A stretch of 17,438 nt of DNA from Clostridia bacterium (GTDB lineage: Bacteria > Bacillota_A > Clostridia > UMGS1810): NCBI GenBank assembly GCA_017437345.1, contig JAFSBJ010000139.1:1-17438 (forward strand), in the 5' to 3' direction. Below the pieces are notes generated by a model. It did no database searches, was not told the origin of the DNA, and saw only the letters and a program-made list of their open reading frames with translations. Made by a program: the position numbers and the translations under genes. Below are positions 7,077 to 14,153 of the stretch, one piece after another (positions within the stretch are counted from its first letter, which is position 1; each line of letters starts with the position of its first letter).

Positions 7077-7346
7077 TTATGCATTAAGCATTTCATCGAA
7101 TATATCGGCAACAGCTTCAAATTCCTTGTCGTCTTCAATTTCAACAAGGTCTTCAAGGTCGTCGGGGTCATCTTCGCTTGTAACTGCCTTTAAAATAAAA
7201 TATTCTTCACTTTCTTCATCAGCAGGAATAAGAGCGATATAGGTTGCGCCTTCGTATTCTGTGTCTGCAATGATTTCAAATTTTACTTCGTTGCCATCTT
7301 CATCAATAAGAGGCACAATGTTTTCTTCAAAAATATTTTCTGCCAT
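7077..7346 (-). CDS. DUF1292 family protein
   Basis: The acidic 89-residue product begins MAENIFEENIVPLIDEDGNE and is rich in Asp and Glu throughout. The order of a DEDGNEV-type strand, EYEGATYIALIP and an EEYFILKAV strand matches DUF1292 (YrzB-like), a small cytoplasmic family of unknown function common in Firmicutes. The upstream ATG at 7355 directly abuts the GAAAGGA Shine-Dalgarno with no spacer. The ATG at 7346 has 9 bases and is preferred. The gene stands alone on the minus strand with its own promoter. In other Firmicutes the family is often near alaS/ruvX, which is not the case here. Confidence 0.85.
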   Translation of the reverse strand: MAENIFEENIVPLIDEDGNEVKFEIIADTEYEGATYIALIPADEESEEYFILKAVTSEDDPDDLEDLVEIEDDKEFEAVADIFDEMLNA

Positions 7347-7376
7347 TTTTATCATTCCTTTCGGTAGTTTAAATTA

Positions 7377-7405
7377 ATTATATACTAAAGATTTTTTAAA
7401 GTCAA
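7377..7405 (-). promoter_or_regulatory. Sigma-A promoter of the DUF1292 gene
   Basis: On the minus strand TTGACT (7405-7400) is followed after exactly 17 bases by TATAAT (7382-7377). This is 5/6 and 6/6 to consensus with ideal spacing. It lies about 30 bases upstream of the start codon. Confidence 0.88.
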
Positions 7406-7407
7406 TG

Positions 7408-7440
7408 CCTGCATCAGATTGGTGCAGGTTATTTTTCTTT
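7408..7440 (+). terminator. Terminator-like hairpin ahead of the PBP gene
   Basis: CCTGCATC (7408-7415) pairs with GGTGCAGG (7421-7428), one G-U, with a 5-base loop. It is followed by TTATTTTTCTTTT. On the plus strand it has intrinsic-terminator form, yet the nearest plus-strand gene upstream is rplQ. It may insulate the PBP gene from read-through or act as an attenuator in its 5' UTR. It lies just outside the -35 of the minus-strand promoter. Confidence 0.45.
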
Positions 7441-7480
7441 TATATGGGAAAATTAAAAAAGAAAAGGGAGTGTAGGTTAA

Positions 7481-8977
7481 ATGCTATTAAAAAGAGCAGC
7501 CATCATAAAAAGAATATTTGTTTTTCTTTTTCTTTTGCTTTGTGTTCGTCTGGGACAAATCGGAATAATAAACAAAGAAAGCCTTGAAGCTATGGCGCAG
7601 CTGCAGCAGGAAAGGTTTGTGGAGCTTGAAAATATAAGGGGAACTATTACAGATTGCCATGGTGACAACCTTACGGGGGACAAAAAAGAAACTCTTTATC
7701 TGGCATCTGACGGAAGCGTGGCAAGAGAAAAAACTAAAAATACTTTTTTTGAATTTGATAAGATAAAAAGAACACCCCATCTTGCAAAACACCTTATTGG
7801 CTACACCTCCCCCGACGGGGAAGGAAAAAGCGGACTTGAAAAGCTTTTTAATGATGAGCTTAAAGAGGATGAAAAAATAAAGCTTTCATATGTTGCAGAT
7901 GCAGTTGGCTCAGTTGCAGGAAATATTGAAACAACAACTCCAAAATCAAAAAGAAAGCTAAGGCTTACAATAGATAAACAGCTTCAGACTATAGCTGAAA
8001 AGGTGATGGATAAGCATATTAAAAAGGGAGCGCTTGTTTTACTAGATGCGCAAAGCTTTGATGTTCTGGCAATGGTTAGCAGGCCTTCTTTTAATGAAGA
8101 TGCAGTATCGGGTTATGACTTATCTTCAGAAGGTGAGCTTTTAAACAGGGCTCTTATGGGCTATAATGCCGGAAGTGTTTTTAAAATCATAACCTCTGCC
8201 GCAATCCTTGAAAAAGATGAAAACTACACCCAAAGGTATTTTGACTGCCGGGGAAGCTTCACCCTTCCGGATGGGCATAGCTTTGCCTGCAACAAAAAAG
8301 ACGGACATGGTATTCTTTATTTCCCCGATTCCTTTGCCGGCTCCTGCAATTGCAGTTTTTATGTGACGGGATTGGAGGCAGGGGGCGATGCAATAATAGC
8401 TATGGCAAAAAAATTCGGCATAGGAAAGCCGCTTTTAAATGCTGAGCTTGAGGAGGCAAAAGGCAACCTTCCTCAAAGAAGCATATATTCTCAGGCGGAA
8501 ATTCTTAATCTCTCAATAGGTCAGGGAGAAATTCTCATAACTCCCCTGCAATGCGCCGCTCTTGCGGCAACTGTGGCAAATGGCGGAATAAGAAAGGAAA
8601 TAAATATTGTCAGTTCATTAGATGATGGAAAGAAAAGCACAAATTTAAGAAAAACAGGAGAAGAAAGGGTTATAAGCGAAAAAACAGCCGGAATAATTGC
8701 GGATATGATGCGACGATGCGTCACATCGGGAACTGCAATAAATGCCGGGGAAAGTAAGGCTTTAATATCCGGGAAAACAGGCAGCGCTGAAAGCGGATGG
8801 ATAGATAATGGAAAGCCTATGGTTCACGGATGGTTCTGTGGTTTCTTTCCGTCGGATAAGCCAAAATATGCCATGACAATACTTTCAGAGGGCGGAGAAA
8901 GCGGAAGCAGGAGCTGTGTGGCGCCTTTTGTTGAAATAGCAGAGAAAATAATTGAAAAATCCCCTTTAAAAGATTGA
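7481..8977 (+). CDS. Class B penicillin-binding protein (PbpA/FtsI-like transpeptidase)
   Basis: It is probably a peptidoglycan D,D-transpeptidase acting on the outer face of the membrane. The 498-residue protein has a single N-terminal membrane helix (about 11-30), a short N-terminal PBP-dimer-like region and a C-terminal transpeptidase domain. All three active-site motifs are present: Ser232-x-x-Lys235 (SVFK), Ser288-Cys-Asn290 (SxN) and Lys432-Thr-Gly434. No glycosyltransferase domain or PASTA repeats are seen. At under 500 residues it is compact, closer to PbpA-type proteins than to FtsI/SpoVD. The ATG follows AAAAGGGAG by 10 bases. It is not in a division-gene cluster, so whether it serves division, elongation or sporulation is unknown. 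Confidence 0.9.
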   Translation: MLLKRAAIIKRIFVFLFLLLCVRLGQIGIINKESLEAMAQLQQERFVELENIRGTITDCHGDNLTGDKKETLYLASDGSVAREKTKNTFFEFDKIKRTPHLAKHLIGYTSPDGEGKSGLEKLFNDELKEDEKIKLSYVADAVGSVAGNIETTTPKSKRKLRLTIDKQLQTIAEKVMDKHIKKGALVLLDAQSFDVLAMVSRPSFNEDAVSGYDLSSEGELLNRALMGYNAGSVFKIITSAAILEKDENYTQRYFDCRGSFTLPDGHSFACNKKDGHGILYFPDSFAGSCNCSFYVTGLEAGGDAIIAMAKKFGIGKPLLNAELEEAKGNLPQRSIYSQAEILNLSIGQGEILITPLQCAALAATVANGGIRKEINIVSSLDDGKKSTNLRKTGEERVISEKTAGIIADMMRRCVTSGTAINAGESKALISGKTGSAESGWIDNGKPMVHGWFCGFFPSDKPKYAMTILSEGGESGSRSCVAPFVEIAEKIIEKSPLKD

Positions 8978-8981
8978 ATGA

Positions 8982-9010
8982 TTGTGATATAATATAATGG
9001 AGTATATATT
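8982..9010 (+). promoter_or_regulatory. Candidate promoter for the YibE/F gene and downstream genes
   Basis: TTGTGA (8982-8987), a 17-base spacer and TATATT (9005-9010) lie right after the PBP stop, matching 4/6 and 5/6. The surroundings contain an 11-base direct repeat ATAATATAATG at 8989-8999 and 9011-9021, 22 bases (two helical turns) apart. That could be a regulator site or low-complexity AT sequence. Confidence 0.45.
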
Positions 9011-9070
9011 ATAATATAATGTTTGGTTTTGCGAATGATAATTCCAATGGAAACAGCTGGAGATGGGAAA

Positions 9071-10189
9071 ATGAACAAAAGAATTTTGACCTATGTTTTG
9101 ACAATAGTTTTATCGGCAGTTTTCCTTTTTATTTTTGGAAGCTATGCCTCAGACGGAGTTGAGATTTTTTCGGGCTCTGTCAAGACAGAAAGTGCAGAAA
9201 TTATTTCTGTTGACAGCTTAACCTCGGCAAGCTTCGGGGAGTTTTCAAGCGAAGTGATTATTTGCACAGCGAAAATCACCTCAGGAAAGTATAAAGGAAA
9301 CACAGTTGATGTTTATCAGGAATATAATTCTAAAATGCCAAACACAAATCTTGTGGAAGCAGGAGACAAAGTTATTATAAAAAACTATCCCATGGAGGAA
9401 AGGGGAATATATTGGGCTGTGGATAGCCATAGAAGAACCCCCGTTCTGATTTTTATGGCGGTAATGTTTTTTGCATCTATTATAATCCTTGGAAAAACCA
9501 AGGGCTTAAGAACTGTTATATCCCTTATCTACACCTGTGCCGCGGTGTTTTGTGTGTTTATCCCATGGATATTATCCGGGAAAAACATATATGCCGGAGT
9601 GGTTATCGTATGCGGATTTATAACCCTTATGACCTTGCTTCTTGTAAACGGATTTGACAGGAAAACTCTTTGCGCATTTCTTGGCTGCGCAGGAGGGGTT
9701 GTTGCGGCAGCTCTTATAACAATTGTGTTTTCATGGATTATGAATTTTTCGGGTTATACCAACGAACATTCCTATTATCTCACATCTCTCCCCCATTCAC
9801 CCGACCTTTCTGCCATAGCTTTTTCGGCTGTTCTGATAGGGGCTGTGGGTGCTGTGATGGATGTGGCGATGTCGATGTCGTCATCTCTTTATGAGCTGAG
9901 TGAAAAGGTGCCGGATATAAGCTTTGGCTCTCTTGTAGCCTCAGGTTTTTCCATTGGCAGAGATATGATGGGTACAATGGCAAACACCCTGGTTCTTGCC
10001 TATGTGGGAAGCTCGCTCACCTCGGTACTTCTGATTTTAACTTATTCGGATTCTATATCTGATATATTAAACAAAGAGGCTATAGCCTATGAAATACTCC
10101 AGGCAATTGCCGGAAGCATGGGTATTCTTCTTGCAATACCTGTTACCGCTTTTTTCTGCGGAGTGTTTTACATAAAAAATAAGAAATAA
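9071..10189 (+). CDS. YibE/F family multipass membrane protein
   Basis: The 372-residue membrane protein belongs by its conserved segments to the YibE/F-like family, whose biochemical function is not established. It has an N-terminal helix (about 7-24), an extracytoplasmic beta-rich domain (about 30-120) and seven further helices (about 122-140, 148-168, 173-192, 200-222, 247-266, 304-324, 343-366). The family-typical GAVGAVMDVAMSMSSSL (about 257-273) and GRDMMGTMANTLVLAY (about 296-311) are clear. A TTG 48 bases upstream is possible, but the ATG at 9071 has GGAG 8 bases before it and gives a normal Lys-Arg-hydrophobic N-terminus. The next gene follows after 20 bases, so they are probably co-transcribed. 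Confidence 0.88.
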   Translation: MNKRILTYVLTIVLSAVFLFIFGSYASDGVEIFSGSVKTESAEIISVDSLTSASFGEFSSEVIICTAKITSGKYKGNTVDVYQEYNSKMPNTNLVEAGDKVIIKNYPMEERGIYWAVDSHRRTPVLIFMAVMFFASIIILGKTKGLRTVISLIYTCAAVFCVFIPWILSGKNIYAGVVIVCGFITLMTLLLVNGFDRKTLCAFLGCAGGVVAAALITIVFSWIMNFSGYTNEHSYYLTSLPHSPDLSAIAFSAVLIGAVGAVMDVAMSMSSSLYELSEKVPDISFGSLVASGFSIGRDMMGTMANTLVLAYVGSSLTSVLLILTYSDSISDILNKEAIAYEILQAIAGSMGILLAIPVTAFFCGVFYIKNKK

Positions 10190-10209
10190 TATTTATGGGA
10201 GGAATTTTT

Positions 10210-11895
10210 ATGAGAAAGCTTTTATCTATGGTATTGATTTTTGTTTTTGTCTGTGGGTTTATGACGGTAAATGCCGAAGTAAAGCCCGAAGCTTCAGGCT
10301 ATGTGGTAGTTAAAATCCCCCTCCCTGAAAATATAGCTGACAGAGACAACTGGAGGGCACGATTAAGATTTAAAGGCGGTGAGCCAATAACTCTCTCCGC
10401 TTTTTATGATGGTTATGTGTTTGGAACAATTCCTGCAGAATATGCCGGAAGGGATGTTGAAGCCTTTATTCCTGAGGATATAAAATTCACCGATGATGAT
10501 GATTCTCACTTTGAATTTTTTACAATGGAAAGACTTTCTCAGACGGGAGTTATAAAGGGCAATGAAAAAGGCGAAGCAAAGCCTTTTGACAATGTTACAA
10601 GAGCCGAAGCGGCGGCAATGGTCAGAAGATTTTTAAATCTTCCCCTTATTGAAGACGGAGACACCTCTTTTGAAGATGTTGATAAATCCGACTGGTTCTT
10701 TGGAGAGGTTTTATCCTTATATAAAACAGGAATCGTTAAAGGCGACAGCGAAACTCAGTTTTCACCAATGAGGAATGTCAGCCGGGAGGAAATAACTCTT
10801 ATGGTTATTAGGGCGCTTGACTATGCAGGACTAAAGTGTCCTCAGAGAACCTCTCAAAACATCATCGACACAGCCTCAGTATCCGACTGGGCAAAGGATG
10901 CCTATGAAAGAATCGGCGTGAATTATATTTCCGATTATGACGACACGGACTATGAAAACCCCGTGAGAGTTCTTAATCCTCAAAAGGAAGCATCAAGATA
11001 TGATGTGGCATATATTTTATATAATTCAGCCAACAGCTGCCAGCTTTATCCGTCGGCTGTGGCTATAGAGTATGGTTTCGACAAAGAGATGCCGGTTATT
11101 GATGGTTCAACCTCAACCCATCCCTTTACTCAGTCTGTCTACTCAAGGCTTTTTTATAATGGCCCTTCCCACAAGCTGTATCCTGCAAAACATTCAAAAA
11201 GTCATGCCTCGTATCAGCGTCTTATAAACGGTGAGGTGGATATGATTTTTGCATCAGTTTATCCGGCGAGTGATATTTTAGAGATGGCAAAGGAAAAGAA
11301 TGTGGAAATAGAATTAATTCCAATAGCATATGATGCCATGATTTTCTTTACAAATGCCGAAAATCCTGCAGAAGGTCTCACAAAAGAGCAGATAACAGAT
11401 ATTTATGTTAATAATAAGTACAGTAGTTGGAAAGAGCTGGGCGGAAGCGATGCCACCTTGCATGCATATTGCCGAAACAACGACAGCGGAAGCCATGCCC
11501 AGATGGAAAAGCATTTTTTAAATGGAAAGGATATTCATCCTGAGGTAAAAAAAGAAACCTCGATGACAATGTCTAATATTTTAACAGATGTTATGGATGT
11601 TAAATACTCAGACCCGGACGGTTATGGCCTTGGCTACAGCATATACTATTATTATCATAATATGGATATGTTTTATAACACCAAAACAGAGTTAAAGCTT
11701 CTTTCCATAGATGGCGTAAAGCCAACTGATGAAACAATAGCCGACGGAAGCTACCCCCTTTCCAACAACAGCTACATTGCCTTAAGAAAAGACAGCCCCC
11801 AGGATTCTCCTGAGAGAAAGATGGCAGAATTTATGCTGAGCGCTCCGGGGCAGGAGTGCGTTGTAAATGCGGGCTACGGAGCTATCAGAAAATAA
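10210..11895 (+). CDS. Exported SLH-domain protein with PstS-like solute-binding domain
   Basis: The 561-residue protein starts with a signal peptide (MRKLL, hydrophobic to about 20, likely cleaved after VNA at 20-22) and has no lipobox. Three S-layer-homology repeats follow (about 103-145, 152-207, 216-275), with TRAE, SREE and SRYD at the wall-polymer-binding motif. Residues about 295-560 resemble phosphate-type periplasmic binding proteins: DGSTSTHP (298-305), FFTNAENP, WKELGG (407-412), RNNDSGS (422-428) and a LSAPGQECVVNAGYG end. It is therefore probably a wall-anchored ligand-binding protein; the ligand is not proven. No transporter permease or ATPase is nearby. Start 10210 is preferred over an ATG at 10195 because GGGAGGA (10197-10203) lies between them. 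Confidence 0.85.
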   Translation: MRKLLSMVLIFVFVCGFMTVNAEVKPEASGYVVVKIPLPENIADRDNWRARLRFKGGEPITLSAFYDGYVFGTIPAEYAGRDVEAFIPEDIKFTDDDDSHFEFFTMERLSQTGVIKGNEKGEAKPFDNVTRAEAAAMVRRFLNLPLIEDGDTSFEDVDKSDWFFGEVLSLYKTGIVKGDSETQFSPMRNVSREEITLMVIRALDYAGLKCPQRTSQNIIDTASVSDWAKDAYERIGVNYISDYDDTDYENPVRVLNPQKEASRYDVAYILYNSANSCQLYPSAVAIEYGFDKEMPVIDGSTSTHPFTQSVYSRLFYNGPSHKLYPAKHSKSHASYQRLINGEVDMIFASVYPASDILEMAKEKNVEIELIPIAYDAMIFFTNAENPAEGLTKEQITDIYVNNKYSSWKELGGSDATLHAYCRNNDSGSHAQMEKHFLNGKDIHPEVKKETSMTMSNILTDVMDVKYSDPDGYGLGYSIYYYYHNMDMFYNTKTELKLLSIDGVKPTDETIADGSYPLSNNSYIALRKDSPQDSPERKMAEFMLSAPGQECVVNAGYGAIRK

Positions 11896-11966
11896 AATGA
11901 TGGGAAAGAGTGCTGCAAATATCCCGGATTGATGAGTTAAACCAAAGAAACAAAGGAAGTGTTATT

Positions 11967-14126
11967 ATGTGGCAAGCATATAATCATATTTTTTTCGGAG
12001 CAGAGGTAGTGCTGCTGATAGTTGGAATATATTTATTGTTCCACAGGGTCGGTGTTGTTAAAACCTTTATCTACGGTGCTTTTGTGGTGGCTTTGAATTT
12101 TTTGCTATATGCGGTGCCTGTGTTTTATGCAAGAGAGGTTTTAAATAGTGATGCAAGCCTTCTTATGTCTCTTTTGGATTGTGCATCAGCCACAGTAAAG
12201 CAGTTTGTGGGCGAAATAAAAACAGAGGCCATCACCGATTATGCCACAATATATCCGAAGTATATTCATATATTCAGTTTTGGTGCAGCTCTTGCTGTTA
12301 TGACATCCTTCCTTGCCGCATTGGGGCTTTTTGGCCGCCAGACCATCAACAGCATAAAGCTCTTTTACAGAGCCGGCAGTCTGAGCCGGGGAAGCTGTGA
12401 TGTTGTGTTTGGCTCAGACGAAGCATCAAAGCTTTATGTTAAAAAGCAGAAAAATGCCATTATTGCAGTTGGAGAAGATGAAAAAGAAAAAGCCACAACC
12501 CTTATGGAGAGCGGCTTCACAGTTTTGAGAAAGGATTTCTCGGAGGCTTTCTTCAAAAGCAGATATTTTGGAAGAAGTAAAGAATATAATATTATTTTTC
12601 CAAACAACAATAATAATTTTATTGGAACTGTAGACACCATCGTTTCATATCTGAAAAGCGGCTGTAGGCTTAGAAATGTGTATTTTTATGTTGAGGCAGA
12701 CGAAGGCTTTATTGAAATCCTTCAGAATAAAATCACAAATCTTGACAAAGAGCTTTCTGAAGAAGGAGTGTTTTTAAGGGAAAGAATCAATTTCTTCAGC
12801 CGTAATGAGCTTATTGCCAGAAAGCTTGTGGAGTCTAATCCCTTAACAAGATATATGCCTGAGGATTTCTTTGCCCCCGACAGAAGCATAAAAGAAGAAA
12901 AAAAACTCAATGTGTTTATGCTTGGTATAACACCTCTTTCAATGGAGATTTATAAACAGTTTGTTATAAATAATCAGCTGGTCGGTGAGAAAAATGGAAC
13001 CTATGTGAGCCATATGGTAAATTACTACATAGCCGACGACAAAAACATCGAATCTCTGTGGTGCTTTGGAGGGCTTAAAAAGGCTCTGGCGGAGCTTTCG
13101 GGAAGATGTGATGATTATTTTGAGCTTCCGGAAATGCCATATAATTTCAAGCATATAAATGTAAACCCTTCCGATGCAGAACTTGACGAAATAAGCGCAA
13201 TTATAAAGAAGCCGGACAGCTATTCCTTTGTTTTTATCGACAGCGGCAACACCTGCACCAACCTTGAATTATGCAACAGACTCCATCTTCTTATTGGCAA
13301 CCGTGAGAATAACCGAATCTTTGTGTGTGACCCGTCGTGTCTTGCCACAAGCGGTAATGATATAGTGTCCTATGGTGACATTGAAAAGATTTTCTGCCAC
13401 GATGTTATAGTTGATGAAAGTCTTTATGACCTTGCAAAAAGAATCAATAAAAGCTACAATGAAGACCTTGACGACAATAAAAAGAAAGAATCGGAAAAAA
13501 CTCAGGCAGAAAAAGAAGCCGAGAAAAAACATGAAAACAAGCTATGGGTTAAGCTTGGATATTTTGATAAATACAGCAACATTTCCCTTGCAACAAATAT
13601 GAGAATGAAATTAAATCTTCTGGGTTATGACTATGTTAAAGATAATATGGGTGCAGGGCTTGACGATGTAAAAAAAGAAAAAATAGCAATTGACCTACCC
13701 TATAAGGAATATTTAAACACCGGTAAAGAGCAGGCTCTTCTTGCTCAGGAGCATTTAAGATGGAATGCTTATCACCTTTTAAACGGTTATCTTCCCTTAA
13801 AAAAATCAAAGCTAAGCGTAAGATTAAAAACTCAAAAAGAGCTGGAAAAAGATAAGCTTAATAAAGAAACTGCCGACAAAATGGAGCTTTTAGTAAAGAC
13901 AACAAAGGATGTCCCCTTTAAAAAGCATATCTGCATCACAAGCTATAAAGCTCTTAACGAATTATCTGAAAGTCTTCTGGAATATGCATCCCGGGCCAAC
14001 CCAAAAGGCGAATATACAATAGAAGATTTTGAATACTATGGAAACGACGGTATGCTTCTTAAAATTATCCACGATTTCCTTGAATCAAAGAAGCACTCGG
14101 TTATAACAAGGAATAAAACCGAATAA
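11967..14126 (+). CDS. Membrane-anchored Rossmann-like / RyR-domain protein
   Basis: The 719-residue protein is not a named gene I recognise. Three hydrophobic helices (about 9-27, 33-55, 101-122) anchor it. A first Rossmann-like, TrkA-N-type region follows (about 143-290; CDVVFGSD, NAIIAVGED, NIIFPN) with a degenerate glycine motif and a poly-Asn stretch at 213-217. A second alpha/beta region spans about 313-485 (NVFMLGITPLS; FVFIDSG; RIFVCDP). A charged Lys/Glu-rich linker covers about 497-526. The C-terminus (about 590-680) looks like a RyR domain: EHLRWNAYHLLNGY and KKHICITSYKALNEL. No potassium selectivity filter is present, so it is not a channel by itself. ATG 11967 is chosen over GTG 11910 because AAAGGAAG (11952-11959) lies 7 bases upstream. 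A role as cytoplasmic ligand sensor is inference. Confidence 0.7.
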   Translation: MWQAYNHIFFGAEVVLLIVGIYLLFHRVGVVKTFIYGAFVVALNFLLYAVPVFYAREVLNSDASLLMSLLDCASATVKQFVGEIKTEAITDYATIYPKYIHIFSFGAALAVMTSFLAALGLFGRQTINSIKLFYRAGSLSRGSCDVVFGSDEASKLYVKKQKNAIIAVGEDEKEKATTLMESGFTVLRKDFSEAFFKSRYFGRSKEYNIIFPNNNNNFIGTVDTIVSYLKSGCRLRNVYFYVEADEGFIEILQNKITNLDKELSEEGVFLRERINFFSRNELIARKLVESNPLTRYMPEDFFAPDRSIKEEKKLNVFMLGITPLSMEIYKQFVINNQLVGEKNGTYVSHMVNYYIADDKNIESLWCFGGLKKALAELSGRCDDYFELPEMPYNFKHINVNPSDAELDEISAIIKKPDSYSFVFIDSGNTCTNLELCNRLHLLIGNRENNRIFVCDPSCLATSGNDIVSYGDIEKIFCHDVIVDESLYDLAKRINKSYNEDLDDNKKKESEKTQAEKEAEKKHENKLWVKLGYFDKYSNISLATNMRMKLNLLGYDYVKDNMGAGLDDVKKEKIAIDLPYKEYLNTGKEQALLAQEHLRWNAYHLLNGYLPLKKSKLSVRLKTQKELEKDKLNKETADKMELLVKTTKDVPFKKHICITSYKALNELSESLLEYASRANPKGEYTIEDFEYYGNDGMLLKIIHDFLESKKHSVITRNKTE

Positions 14127-14153
14127 TCAAGCTACTTTAAAGAGGTAATATTT

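Noticed and set aside
6978..7193. A 71-codon plus-strand ORF
   Set aside because: It overlaps the well-supported minus-strand DUF1292 gene on the opposite strand, has no ribosome binding site, and is hydrophobic only because it is antisense to acidic codons.
10210..11895. Ordinary PstS phosphate lipoprotein
   Set aside because: No lipobox cysteine follows the signal peptide, three SLH repeats are inserted ahead of the binding domain, and no pstCAB genes are nearby.
11910..11966. GTG start at 11910 for the RyR-domain protein
   Set aside because: It would add 19 polar residues before the membrane helices and has only a weak GGGAAAG upstream. The ATG at 11967 has a better-spaced AAAGGAAG.
13269..13602. 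Short ORFs on both strands in the Lys/Glu-rich linker
   Set aside because: They are out-of-frame readings of the low-complexity linker of the RyR-domain gene and lack start signals.
11967..14126. Potassium channel or Trk uptake protein
   Set aside because: The TrkA-N-like fold suggested it, but there is no TVGYG-type filter or pore loop and only three membrane helices.
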